DNA of 64,000 nt from Oscarella lobularis (taxonomy: Eukaryota > Porifera > Homoscleromorpha > Homosclerophorida > Oscarellidae). Location of the stretch: the NCBI RefSeq assembly GCF_947507565.1, contig NC_089184.1:2728001-2792000 (forward strand). Reading direction: 5' to 3'. Below the pieces are notes generated by a model that worked only from the letters and a program-made list of their open reading frames with translations, was not told the origin of the DNA and did not search any database. This document shows, piece by piece, positions 46,501 to 58,800 of the stretch; position 1 is the stretch's first letter; each line of letters begins with the position of its first letter. Position numbers and translations under genes: made by a program.

Positions 46501-48711
46501 CTAATGTAGATGAACTTTCTCAAAGAGAACCTTGAACAACTGAATGCTACTACTAATTCAAGCGTTAATGAAAAGTTGGATTTTTATTTGCTTCAGCGGT
46601 TCTACGTTCACATTTATTTCCTTAGTATCATTGACTCGCATTTGGTTTTTGATGACGTAAAATGGCGGGCTACGGTCGTAGTTGAGCTTCTGCAGCGATT
46701 TTCGCGCGCTGACAGCCTGTCGACTAATCTTTCGAGCCTCCTGCTTGTATTGGTGCATTTGTTATTTGCGTATATTAGCATCCTTGGCGACAAAGCCACA
46801 ACAAACGTTGCGAGCATTAGCAGATTGACAACGGATTTAACGGATGAGGTCGGCAAAGTTATCTGTGGTTGGATAAGAAAATTCAAGTCTGGAGGCGAAT
46901 CCTTAGATTCTATTCTGATGGTACGTTTATTTTGCCTTCATTTTCTTTTCTTCACGCGTTTTTTAGTTTTGTGATAATTTTTTGAAGATCGAAGTTGTTG
47001 ATTCCACTTTAAGTGAGCTTTTGGTGTCTGTTCTCTCTGCGGAAATAGACAGTCTGTTAGAGGTATTTTTATACATTTTGCGCGTTTTTTTGCCTATGCT
47101 TGGTACGTATAGGAAAGGGGGAAGGAAGTTGTTATTGTTTTTTGCCAAATTGAAAGTTTGAGTTGTCACTCGAAACTGAGAGAGTGCGTAGCAAAGTTCA
47201 CAGCAAGAGCCCTGGAGGACGTCATTACCGTATGATTCTATCTAATCTTTCATCTTTTGACTTGTGTCTTATTTACGTCTGCAATAGAAAGACAAAAGCC
47301 TGCAAGCATTATTGGACACAGTTCTTAAAAAGTGTCCAGGGAATTCTCCTGATGTGTTGTCGAATCGATTTTTGAAACTTATTTTGAGTGAAAATGTTCC
47401 AGACAAAAAGCAATCAAACGAGATTTGGCTGAGGAGCATTTTAACGTGGCCTCTGTGGAAGACTTATTTTTTCGAGAACGGTAAAGAAAAATACGAAAAA
47501 GCGTTATCTAATAGTGAGAGCTTAGATTTCAGTGACAGTGATCGGGACATCCTCCTTTGCATCTCTAAGGCAAAGACAGTTGTTGCTGACGTTGTTCAGC
47601 TTCTGGAAGAAGACAGACTCTCCGTCACGCATTTTGATACGTCAAGTAAAAGAGATACTTTTCTGGAAGTATGTTGCCGGCTCGATGCTCAAACGCCAGG
47701 CAATTCTCTGCGTTTGAGGCACAAGGCAAGAGTTGCTCTCGAGAAAGCGTTCAAAGCTGAAAAACGTGTTCTGCGCAACTTTCTACGGCTCTGCGAAGAA
47801 TTAGGAAACGGTATAATCGATGCTAAGTCTACTGTTTCCGTCTCCTTGAATTTGTATCTTTAGTGTCCCTCAACGAGATTTCTGAGAAAATAGGCGATGC
47901 TGACGAAGAGCCTGTGTTGTTTACGGGATTCAAGCATTTGCAGCCGTATATAGAGAAGCTGAACGACCTTCACGGAAGCATTGTTTTTCAGGATCTATGG
48001 CACGAGCATACGTCCCAGCCGCTGGAACCTGTCGATTCATTGGAAAAGTTACTTCAGTCCGTCATTCGGCCTATATTTGCTTCTTGGAAGCGACTTTATG
48101 TGAGCATCAAACGCGGTACAGTGACCGCGTTCGACGTGCAAAGATACTTTGGAAAAGTTTTTCTCAGCAAAGAGAACCTTGAACAGGAGCTAAAGATGAT
48201 GCTGAAGTACATTGATTTCGAGTCAAGTCTAAGTGATTGGCTGAACGAACGAATAGAGCAAATCCTTTTGTTCGGCAGGAGACATTTTGTATGCAGCATT
48301 TCGAAACTCGTTAGGAAGATATGTGAGGCACTTGGTGCAGAAAGATTTACTCTTTGCCCACTCTTTACTTTTAATGAGGTATTTGCTCTCTCGCTTAATC
48401 GTTATGATTCAAAAAGGTTTTATTTATCAGAAAGAGCCTATGCCGAGTTTGCAAGATTATCCTCCGCTCCTGAAACAATTCCTAATTTCTCTGAACCCAG
48501 AACGAATTGCTGTCCTGAATCGGTTATCAAGCGAAAGCGAAAGTTTCTTGAAGAAGATAAAGGATGTGGACGTCGAGGGTAGGCTCTCCTCTTCTTATTG
48601 TATAACTATACTCCTCAACCCATTAACTTAGGTCAGACCGTGTTGCAGGATTTATGCCATATTTGGAGCATAGTTTCAAAGTATCAAGTATTGGTTGGTG
48701 ATAACATTTAG
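43527..48711 (+). CDS. CARD - SH3 - RNF213-like N-terminal stalk protein, possibly disrupted and truncated
   Basis: ATG 43527 starts a CARD (MIDLITDPWEAKARPLLPIL; LITKHEGDELRS; DILPSKDQRTFAEFVDILRN) ending at donor 43834. Exon 44466-44587 joins in phase and gives an SH3 domain (DEKDWVVLLEDISADWCSGC, GRIGLFPRTSLF). Exons from ~44902 resemble the RNF213 N-terminal half: a CBM20-like strand set (HPGWGFDTSKQVVSISFSRN; YHYVVTDDYKHEF) then long helical stalk segments (MPLVHLLSGSIEPF; FASWKRLYVSIKRGTVTAFD; LNERIEQILLF). RNF213 is a giant AAA/E3 ligase of lipid and pathogen response. Here the AAA ring and RING are absent: coding ends at ~48711 (QDLCHIWSIVSKYQ). Lesions are an in-frame TAG at 46069-46071, a shift near 45060 and another between 48290 and 48470. 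RNF213 assignment is from remembered family pattern, moderately sure; CARD and SH3 are clearer. Confidence 0.62.
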
Positions 48712-51560
48712 TTCGGTCGCTGTGTTTATATCCGTAGCTGCGCATGCATTTGTATACCTTTCTTCCCCCTCCCTCCTCCCTATCTCCTTCCCTCTTGTAC
48801 CCCCTCCGTGCGTAGTTTTAGGGCGTCAAATTATTGCTAGCTATAAAAGAATAGCATTTTTTACTTGATCGCTGTCTCTGCGCTTAGCGCACTGGAATCG
48901 ACTCTTTTGATTTGTCGAGAGTCGCTTTTGTCATGTAATTTAGTAAACTTTTCGTTCCTCTCCCTCTAACCCATCACCTTCCCTCTTGTGTGCCGGCCGC
49001 CCCCATACGTAGTCGTTGGTGGTAAACGTTTATCTTCTTGTTTCGTTATTACCCGTCCTCGTATAAGTCGTGGCGCACTTCAATTTAGTTGAAGAAGGTT
49101 CGATTCGTGCCGAACCAATATCCTATTTTACTAAAAGAAAGGGAAAAGATCCCCATTGCCACACTTTGATCAAATAGATACTCGGAGTCCCTGTCATAAA
49201 TCCATAGGCGCCGGAGCGCAGGAAGGAGGGAGGGCACGTGCCCCCAATATGCCCCCCCCCCCCCCCCCCCCCCCCCCCCACTGGATCCGCCACTGCAAGC
49301 TTATCTCCTTTTAGGAGTCATTTTCTCGCTATCCGAATAAGGATGACTATTTCAAACCGACTTATAATTCGATTGGCGCATCGAACGTTTGTTTCTCCCT
49401 TATCAGGGGCTTGCTACGGTATGTAAAGTCCCGTCCGTTCTATCGTTCTCTGCGCTTCATTCGCTTTGCCGTGCGCTTTGTCGGGCTTATCCGGAGAGAT
49501 TATATCGATTGGATGCGTCAAGACGCCGCTGCGAGGTATCAAGATGGGGTAATCGCGATTAGGGCTACGGAATCGCGACAAAGAGCGTCTATTGCCTTTC
49601 TTTTGAAATACGTACGTTTGATAGAATGCAATAGAGTGAAAACGGCGGTTGACGAAGCCGCGCTTTTCGCTAGGACGCTGAGAACGATGCCATGCATTGA
49701 AGACGATGTTATGAGAGTTCCTTCGCTCTCAGCAGATGTTTTATTGATCCCTGTCTAACGCCGTCACACTGTTTTTGTCTCTCTCCTGCGCCTGCGGTCA
49801 CCTTCTTGCTGTTGAGCCCCGATCTGACTCCAAGTAAATATATTTGCTAATTCTTAGTTGTCTTTTTTATTCTGTTTTTCCTCGCTCTGGGATTCTTCCT
49901 CGATCGAAGCGTCGTAGGGTGGTCACGTGGACGTAGCGACTCTCCTTCTTCAATCACGGGCATTTTTGAAAGAAATCGTTCGAAAGTATAGGAGAATAGG
50001 TAAAGTACTTAGTGTGTCTAATTAGAGGGTACATATTCCGGCGTCGGTTGTGAGACTATTAAGTGGAAGGGTAGAGGAACGTTAGCCCCAGCCAAATACG
50101 TTATCCTTTTTCTTATAGAAATTCGACTAATGCTGTACGGCGCCACCGGATCTCTAAATTAAGCGCTGCAACGCGAAGAGCGCGAGGCCCTTTATCGTCA
50201 AGAGCAACTGGGACGACGCCACATCTTAAACGCCTCTTCCTTTTCTCCGATGGTTCGTCTCGAGAACAGCAAGACAACGATAAAGTCGATACCGGCGACG
50301 GTGAAACCGCTACCGCAGCTTTCGCGTCGCCAAACCACGAAGACCTAGGATGTGCGTAAAGACGATCGACTGTCGTTTCAACGAGAACGTGCAAGGTAAC
50401 CGGGTAATGTACTAGATCCAAAGTTTAGATAATACACGGTAGTTTAGATTTGATTCTTATAGTGCCATCATTACTTGTGGGCCTGTGGCGTCGTAGTTCT
50501 GGGGATGTTATAGAAGAGCGTCGCAGCTTGGAAACTTTACGTGTGGCGCTATCAATTGCACCGTGGAATCGTTTGACTTTGCTCTTCTCTTTGTATTTTT
50601 AGATGAAATTTGTTCAACGCACTGAGGAAACGAAAGGAAGTTCTGCGAACTTCACGTCTTCAACAGGATCCCGAACGCAAAAGATTTCACTCTTTCTTTT
50701 CCGTTTAGGTTCGATGCGTTAGATCCTATCTGCTTCTTTTGTTTTGTAGGCACATCCACCTCCGGGCCCTGAGGTGACTAATCAAAACCGGCCCAACTCT
50801 TGAGCCAGAGAGGTTAAACGTGGCTTGAACGCAGGGGAGCCCAACCCCTACTCCAGTGGCACGAGTGATAAACTGCCACCCCACTTGGGCAAGACGCGGT
50901 GGGTACAATAGCGGTCCCCCTGGAATCAGGCTGGTAGCACTCACATCCGAGTTCTACCGGTCCCAGGCGTCCGAGCCGGGAGACTAAACAGGCTCCAACT
51001 CCGACGGGGGAGTAGTGAGGTTGACCCCCACCCAACCGAAGCCTGTACGAGTCCTTACGGTCCGTGCAGGTGGACAGCAGAACAAGGGAGACCCATGCCC
51101 AAAATTTTTTTGAATTTCCGGTTTGCTTCCGGGTTTTATTCAATAAAATTATTACTTTGTAAAACTCGGGATCCCGTCGCCGCTACGCTACATCTACACT
51201 ACTGCTACAACTACTACCTAGCACTACAGACAAAAAACTTTCATCTGAAAAGAGCTACAAAGTCCTTTCTCTGTCCTTTTCTTTCTTCCACCTCTTGACG
51301 AAATAAGACAGCTTTCACATATGGCGAAGGTTCTTAAGATGTACCGGCAAGATTTCCTAAAAAGAGACCAGGTGCAATTATTAAATGCATAGGATTAACA
51401 TTTCTTGCCTTTCTGAGAGAATTGAACTCGTGAAGTTGCTCTCCTCGTTCTTTCCCTGCCTCCATTTGCTAGACGGTATATGCTCTCCTGGGCAGAGCGA
51501 ACGACAACGCATAAAATCAAAACTCTAATTAAATGTCTTACTCGCTTCACGTCTTCTCGC
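48712..51560. other. Intergenic, repeat-rich; one unassigned open frame
   Basis: A run of about 29 C lies at 49251-49279, with T/C-rich tracts before it. A 115-codon frame at 49411-49758 (RRDYIDWMRQDAAARYQDG) has no recognised motif and no splice partner. The block 50755-51110 is G/C-rich and free of coding support; its composition suggests a retroelement leader, but this is not proven. Confidence 0.35.
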
Positions 51561-51564
51561 TGAG

Positions 51565-52515
51565 GTAGCCGACAAAATTAAACCCGTACTTTGGAACACG
51601 TTCTATTGTCTCACGAACCTAAATTACCTGAAAGTCCATTGCGTAATGGTCTAAAGCACGTGGCCGCTGCTAGCTAACGTCAGAGGGAAAGGAGCTACAA
51701 CCTATAATCTCTGTGCCGCCCTACCTACTAGCAGACGCCGACTAAACCCTTATGCAAGGAAAGGACCCGTGCATACTATCGTAGTTACGCAACGAGTGCA
51801 GACACGTCCTATCTGCTCTAAAACCAGATGAATATGTCCCGTCTACACTCTCTGCGTCGGACATAACATGGGATTTCATGCATGCTATGCCACTCACTAA
51901 GCCTTCGCATGAGCCCCAACCCGCCCTCAATTAGTCTGTCAGAAATCGAGTCCTATTCTTTAGATTTGGTTGGAAATCAGTCTATGCCCAAAACGTGGCC
52001 AGTGGCAATCAATCTATATACACGATGCAGAGAGGGCCGCCCCTTAAGTGAATGCCTACAACATTGGGGGCCCTTACAGGAATCAGACAAACCTTGCGAT
52101 CCATTGATTCTTCACTCATCGCCAAAGTTCACACAAACTTAAAAGTAAACGCATTTAGTGAGACACATTCATGCGCATTCAAAAAGCGTTAAGACGCTTG
52201 ACGTCAAAGTAGAAGAGTAAGCGCGATGCATGACGATCGTGGGTCCTACATAGGGGCCCCGGAACAAAACCTCGTACAGTCGCCGACAGAAACACTCGTT
52301 TGGAACAGTATAAGAGTAATCGCGGAAGCGATCGACGCCGGATTGCTTACCAGGGAACGGATGACATCATGCGTCGTCTCCATCTTGCGTGGGATTCGAA
52401 AGGGGGCGGAACCGTTGCCGAAAAAACCGTCCGCTACGACGTCCACTCGACTCTAACAGGCATCCTGCGAATAAAAACGAGTCTGAAAAGAGTTAAAGAC
52501 CACTTCGAAGCTTAT
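51565..52515 (+). repeat. Dispersed repeat R1, copy 2
   Basis: Matches 33320-34290 (TTGGAACACGTTCTA, CCATTGCGTAATGGTCTAAA, AGTCTATGCCCAAAACGTGG). Small indels separate the copies. Confidence 0.75.
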
Positions 52516-52559
52516 ACCATGCAATCCCAAACCGCGAGCTATCCTGTCCGAGTCGTTTT

Positions 52560-52715
52560 TGTTTCGATGCCGACGTTTCGCGTTGTTTATGGTCCAGTAA
52601 ATCCGATACGTGACTTAGTCTTCAGGCTGACGCTGAACTTGTATTCTCGACTCAAAAGAGCCGAAGAGCTCGCCCAAAATGCAAGAGCGAACGAGAGCAA
52701 GACAATTTTCATAGT
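52560..52715 (-). pseudogene. Fragment of a MOXD-like first exon
   Basis: Minus-strand ATG at about 52713 gives MKIVLLSFALAFWASSSALL and then SREY, nearly the signal peptide and start of the MOXD-like gene (MKIVLLFALVVSASASALLS, 6910). Homology continues into the DOMON start (near NVGIE.KT). A stop (TGG ACC ATA A) breaks the frame. It abuts R1 copy 2, as the other MOXD fragment (34540-34860) lies near R1 copy 1. Confidence 0.65.
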
Positions 52716-52792
52716 GTGGACATACGGGTTTCACAGTAAAGGTTCGCAATGATAAAAACAAGTGGCGATCCTCTAAAAACACAACAAAACGA

Positions 52793-53590
52793 TCAGTTAA
52801 TTGCGTTGTATTGCGCTTTGACAGTGACAATGAACTTCGGAAACGCGTAGTGGTTTCCTTTGTAGCAAGAAACGTATATGGTTGGATTAGTATCATTGTT
52901 AACTGTAGAGTAATAGAGGTACTCATCGGAGCCAAGGAGATGCGAGTAGCCTGGAATAGGGGGTGGCATAACGCTGTCTTTGAGTCTTTTGGTAAACATT
53001 CCTATGAGAACGTCACATAATAGCAACGTTTGGTTTCCTGTGCCTAGATTAATGTCTGCGTAACCCAAAGCCATCTCAGCCTTGACGGCAAAGTACACCC
53101 CTTTCCCATAGAGAGAACCGCGTTTTCCTGCAAGTTCTTTCTTGAACCCTTGCTCAACTATGGATTGAGCAGCTTGAGCCGTTGTTCCGTGGAATAGCTG
53201 TAGACACTCTTTGGCTGTGCCTTGCTCTAGTTCTCTTCGCCTTCTCACTCTAAGTCTCTCTCTTTCCTCTTCAAATTTAGCACGCACTTCGGTGCATATG
53301 ATTTTTTCTACTTTGATGATCTGACGAGGCCGGAGCTGTTTTTCTATAGCTTTGTACTCAGGGCCTTCGGGATTGAGTAAAACGTACTCAGAACCGCAGT
53401 ACGTAGCTCGTCTCGGAATGATTCTCTCATCGTCTTCATTCACCAATGTTTCGTTTTCCTCCTCCTCCTCTTGCACAAGAACGGCGCTGGCACGTTTGCG
53501 GCAACAGAGACAGCCAGAAGCGCAGTGCTTGCTGCCCGATGCGTTTCTTCTGTGATCTGCATGGGACTGAAAATTTGAGCGTAAACGCAT
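52793..53590 (-). CDS. PARP-domain (ADP-ribosyltransferase-like) protein, single exon
   Basis: A 265-codon intronless frame. Residues 1-70 are basic and Cys-rich (CASGCLCCRKR), followed by an acidic patch. The PARP catalytic fold follows: CLQLFHGTTAQAAQSIVEQG (NAD-binding His), GSLYGKGVYFAVKAEMALGY (second-position Tyr), LLLCDVLIGMF, then YVSCYKGNHYAFPKFIV at the third position. Poly-ADP-ribosylating PARPs carry Glu there; here the aligned residue appears to be Lys or Pro, so mono-ADP-ribosylation or an inactive fold is more likely. The short architecture resembles TIPARP-like C termini without zinc finger or WWE. Lack of introns in an intron-rich locus suggests retroposition or a lost intron set. 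No lesion was found. Confidence 0.8.
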   Translation of the reverse strand: MRLRSNFQSHADHRRNASGSKHCASGCLCCRKRASAVLVQEEEEENETLVNEDDERIIPRRATYCGSEYVLLNPEGPEYKAIEKQLRPRQIIKVEKIICTEVRAKFEEERERLRVRRRRELEQGTAKECLQLFHGTTAQAAQSIVEQGFKKELAGKRGSLYGKGVYFAVKAEMALGYADINLGTGNQTLLLCDVLIGMFTKRLKDSVMPPPIPGYSHLLGSDEYLYYSTVNNDTNPTIYVSCYKGNHYAFPKFIVTVKAQYNAIN

Positions 53591-53690
53591 GACTCTTTTC
53601 GATATGATACTTATATTTTACAATTTCAACGGCAGAAGAAGCACTCTAAATGCAAGATATATTTGAAACATTGATCTAAACTATCCTTGG

Positions 53691-54766
53691 CTAACCTACC
53701 AACAAAATGAATCCCAGAAAAGCCACAGCGCAGACTGCGATCTTTGCACTTTTTTCCTCGACGCTGACTCCGGAGTCGGCTGCTAGAACTGTTCCGCAAG
53801 TGAAAAAACCGGTGGCTATAGGTAAATCAAAAACAACGGAGAACTTCTCCACCGACGGCTTATACTCCGTGACATAGAAAAGAATAGGAATCAGAAGCTC
53901 GTACAAAACAGCAGCCGCAAAACCGAGCCCAACGGCAAAACGACAAGCAGGATTTGATGCAAACTTGCATTTGTCGTAGGCTGAATCTTTCAGAAAATCA
54001 TTAGAAGTGTAGCCTTTAGAGATTGTGAGAAGCGACATCGTTACACCTGATGCCTGTAAACAAAATGGGCGACTGTATGTATTTATCGATGGTTCTTTGA
54101 TATATAACCTTACCATAGCAAAACCGTGAGCAACTGCTTTTGGAATCGCTTTAGATTTGATAGGAATTCGCTTCGCTACTTTAGCAATAACAAAGAATAT
54201 CTGAGAAAAAAATATGCCATGTATAGTCTATAGACATAGAGAAACATTCAAGGTCAATTACCCAAAGCATCAGAGAACACTCTGCGCAAGCAATGGCTTG
54301 GGAAATATTTTCATACAGAATACCAAAATTTACGCTTTTGTCGTTGTCGAAATTAATGGCTTGTGATGTCCAGGCGTGCACAAATCCGGCGGCTGATACA
54401 AGCCACATTAGAGAGGCTATCACACCAAGAACGACTAGAAACCAGGATCCCCTCGTAATACTGTTGGATGTGTCACACAGGTTGCTCGCGTGCCACTGCT
54501 TTCCCATCACCAAAAGAGACATCACAACAAAACCTATTGACGCCCAAGAGACGGCGACACGAAAACGACAAAGCCATTCGCTGTAAAAGAGGCAGCTTCT
54601 GGCAACTTCATCATTTGCTGCACCAACAGAAACGAGCATCAAGATCGCCAAGACCTAAGCCAAAGTACGTAAGTATCCAGCAAAGATGCCCCACAACGCT
54701 TACGAGAACGATCGCAATGGTGGCAATAGTTGCAAAAACAATCAAACGTGCAGCAAAAGTATTCAT
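53691..54766 (-). CDS. Multi-pass membrane protein, family not recognised
   Basis: Exons 54766-54704, 54654-54262, 54200-54114 and 54053-53691 join in phase to about 301 residues with no lesion. ATG 54766 begins MNTFAARLIVFATIATIAIV, the first of about seven hydrophobic segments; others include VAVSWASIGFVVMSLLVMG, GSWFLVVLGVIASLMWLVSA, FAVGLGFAAAVLYELLIPIL and KIAVCAVAFLGFILLVG. Acidic and Cys residues fall in loops. Tetraspan-like groupings (4 + 3 helices) recall MARVEL-type proteins, but I see no diagnostic motif. Location in a cellular membrane is clear; function is unknown. Confidence 0.7.
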
Positions 54767-55893
54767 GCTTGTGATCCTAAAAGTAAGAGATTCATTTTAC
54801 GTAGGTTCAAGAATAATAGTGTTCTAGCAATAGATTCTATAATAGTTCTACAGCGCCTGCGTCAAACATGCTACGGCACTGAGGCTGTACGGCATGCGTA
54901 GGTACACGTGAATATTTGCGCGAGCTTATATTGCCGTCAAGCAGCAAGCTGAAAGCGTGCACCTTGGTTACTTTTGCAACATACGGAAAGTACATGCACG
55001 CTTATTTGCATGATGATATTGAAAGTGCGTGATTGCACAAACGCGCCTTGCCGAGATTTCTATCTAAAAACGCTGCTGCGACAGCTGATACTTGCCTTCA
55101 CAACAATACTGTAGTAACGTCGGCGTTCCATGTAATACAGGTATCTAAACTATTATCAGCTAGAGGCCGTACGTGCGTGTCTACTCATGCAATCCCGTCG
55201 ATCTCGCTCGCATGAAAAGGCGCGCTCGCGCCACGTATTCATACGCACGCTCTCACCTTCTTTATCGCAGATTGACAGACCCCGAGCGAGCATAAGTGAA
55301 TAACTCTTGACAAAAATTGAAAGAAAGGTTCACCTACTGCACAATACCGAAAGAGCGCGTATGAGGGATATCCCTCCTCCCGGCTCACGTGTAACAATCG
55401 CAGTTCAACGCTCTAACTCTCGCGTCCAGGACGTTTGCGTAGCGTAAAAGTTTGATAGTCGCCTGCTCAAAGAAATTATTAGCGACAGTGCTTCTATATT
55501 GAAGAAAAAAATTAAAAGCCCCCATGAAGTGCGCGTATATTCAGAGCAGCACGCCAAGTCTTGCACTCTAAAGACTACTACATGCATAAGTACCGCATAG
55601 ATGTTTTTCAATCTACGTCTTCGTCGAAAATTTGTAAAATATCGGGTCGACTTGGTGGAGGAGTCCTTATGCCCATGGTTTTGAATGCGTTTAAAAAAGA
55701 TTCAGCCAATTGCACTTAATTGAGCAATATTGCGTAAACGACTACATGAGACGCGCTTTAGACTCACATCGCTTTACACTTTGATGCTCCGGAGGAAAAT
55801 GTTTGGTTTCTTCTCTAGCTCTGATCAGCAAATCTTGGCTGTCACTGAACTGTCCTTTCACACACAAGCACCTCACGTACTGAATAAGAACTT
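54767..55893. other. Intergenic, no gene seen
   Basis: Short frames only. The segment is the 5' flank of the membrane protein gene and the 3' flank of the minus-strand NLR-like gene. Confidence 0.4.
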
Positions 55894-58800
55894 TTACAAG
55901 AAAAAGAAATAATGATAAAAAGTTTTCACAGAACCGCTTTGGAACTCACTGCCCATTCTTGCAGGGTTTCCAGTGGGAAGATTCTTAGAGTTGTCCCAGG
56001 CCATTTTCACCATCTCCAGAGCATCATCGTGTTTTCCCAGTGAGAAATAAGCCTCGCAAAGGAAAACGCACGCTTTAGAAGAAAAAGATAAATATTCGTT
56101 TCTGCTTTGCTTAGTAAAAAGCATACCTAACGATAATTCATACTTTCCATCAGGATAAAGTTCGGTGTAAAGAGAAATCGACTCTTTCAAATAACGAACT
56201 ACTTCCTGTTTTCTTTGCTCTGAGCACGTGACGAGCAGCTTTCCTTCACGCAAAGCATCTCCCAAAATAGCAAGGCCTGAATAAAAACATAAAAACCGAA
56301 AACGTCATATCATATTTGAAAGAAGCACAGTTTGCTTTCTCGGTCAGAGTATCAACCCTTTGGGGTCCTTTTTCAAAGAGAGACAAACTCTCTCTAAGGA
56401 ATTCAATAGATTCTTTGTGTTTTCCTGAAATATAAAGAACTCGCCCGTGCCAATAGAGCGCTAGAAGAAAATTTCGACTTTTCAAATATAGCTGACATTC
56501 TGCCAACCTTGTGGAACTCGAGGATGCTCGGGCGGACACACGGACCTTATGACGGACAGGCCATCGCGCGAGAAGTCACACGCTTGGGAATGACGGCCCA
56601 TTTGAATCATACACAAGCTCATCTCATAACGCACTGCAAAAGAAACATGTAGAAAAAGTCTTCGTAAGAGAAACCGACTTACACACGCCAATATCTTCGT
56701 GAGCGCCTGGGATCATTTCTTGGTAAATTCTCAGAGCTTCGAAATAATTCTCTAGAGAATCGTCTAGAAAACCCTGCACTTTTTGACACCACCCTAGACA
56801 CTGGTGACCTGGAAATTAGAAATTAAAATAAAACATAACGTAGTAGTAAAGCTCACTAACAGTTCGCAAGACATATCCCAGGATCAAAAAGACCACTCTT
56901 CGCCAAAGAGAGAGCTTCTTGCAAAACTCTCAGCTCTTCATCAAATCGCTCCGAAATACTGTAGATACGTGAAAGTCGTAGATAAACTATAAAAAGCGGT
57001 GAACATAGAGTAAATTGAGCCATCGACCAGCAATGTACTGTACCATTAAAAGTGCTGGCGGCGGCTACCGGAGTTTCGTACACAGAATAAACATTGACTA
57101 GTTTATGAAGAATCCACTCGGCGTAAGCCATTGAGCCTTGGAGCTCTTGGCTTTGCGCCAGCAAGTACAATGCTATCAAACCCACAAAGAAACCTAAGAT
57201 GGTGTAGACGCACTACGCATTGTCTACAAACCTTCCTCATAAAATACGACGTCAGAATCGGTAAGGTCTTCAGGAAACTTTCCGCCTAGAGCTCGCCGAA
57301 TATTCACGTCAACCTCTTCCAAAATCTTCAAGCAATATTGGCTGGACGCCAAGCCCAAGTAATCTAACGCAGAACGCGAGAAGAAAGAAGACATCGAAAC
57401 GAGTTTCACTTACAGTCTCTTCTTCTAAGTCGGATTTCTTCCTCAGAGAATCTCGTCGAGTTGGCTTCAAAAGCGTCAACGCGAAGGCAGCACAAGAACC
57501 TTGCATCTTCGTAGTGCTTGTAAAGAAGCGCCAACTGACAGCTGTAGTCAACCAGTCCTGGATAGATACCGGTATCGTCATCGAGTATCCCCATTCTAAG
57601 CATCTTCTCTACAGTAGAATAGATGTGAGGCGTAAGGGAGAGAACAATCGGACTAATCAAAGAATTGCTCAAGTCGTTGATGGGAGGAAGACGTTTGAAT
57701 AAAGCCTTGGAAGCGGACTTTAGGACGCTGATAAAGTCGTCCGTATTTTCGGCCATTCGTTGCAGCATGCTTGCTTGAATCAAATGATGCATGGAGAAGG
57801 TGACAATCATATCGTTATCAGGACTACTGATCTGTTGAACGAGAGAGCGTTCGTTCAAAATTCTAATCGCTTTTGAGATTTTGAACTCCTGTTCGAGAGG
57901 ATTCGTCTGAAAAGCAGCATCGGCGACGACGTCTTGAGGAATGTCACGCGACGACACGACAGCGCAGCACTTGAGAAGGAGATAACCCTCGTGAGATTCC
58001 TCATCTCTCACGTCATCAAGATCCATCTCCCAAGTTAGAGACACGCGATGTTTCTCCCTCTCTTTGTAAGCGATCTGTGCACGCAAAACTTGATCGCAAA
58101 AATTGACGACATGGCGAGGGTCTAGACGAATGAACCCATTGATGTTGTAAATGTTGCGTTGCCTGAGATTCTCTTTGAGATGGGACAGATGAAAGTAACG
58201 CAAGAAACTATCTAAATTCAACGCTGCCGCTTCCAAGCGCTTAGCCTCAGCATCAATCTTCCTCCAGTACTTCAAAAACGTGATCCTGTGCTGCTCAATA
58301 TATGTACCCGCGTGTGATAAAGCCAATGGGAGACCGTCGACGGGAGGCTCAGCCGCCACTTTCTCCGCATACTTCTTCTCGTTGTAGTCGAGAGTTTGCC
58401 AAGAGTCTTTCGATTTTCCGGCCCAACAGAGAAGAGCAACAACGGCCTTTTGCTTTTCAAGAACGCTTAAGAGCAATGAGTTGACGTTTCGCTGATAGAA
58501 GATGTCGTGCGTCTGCGCTTTTCTCGTCGTAATGATGATGTGACAGGCATCGTGAGCTCCGGGCAAGATATCGTTGACAAAGCCAAAATCGTCAGTATTG
58601 TCAAGAAGAAGAAGACATCGAGGGCGATTTTTGATATAGCGTAGGAAAGCACGAAGGACGTCAGAGGCTGAAGTCACCGAACTGATGACGTCACGCTCGT
58701 TACTCAAATCACCAGACCTCACAATCTATATAATGAAAAAATGAAATCAATTTGACGTGTAGAGATGAACACTTACGTTTTCTTTTAACCAAAATAGAAA

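Noticed and set aside
49085-49120. Second tRNA-like B box (GGTTCGATTC)
   Set aside because: Stems do not close and no plausible anticodon loop could be drawn.
49251-49279. Pro-rich peptide from the poly-C run
   Set aside because: Homopolymer, no adjoining coding sequence.
49411-49758. 115-codon open frame
   Set aside because: Amino-acid composition is protein-like, but there is no recognised motif or splice support; left as unassigned in the intergenic note.
50755-51110. Possible 5' leader of a non-LTR retrotransposon
   Set aside because: No reverse transcriptase, endonuclease or second copy in the window, so not called as a mobile element.
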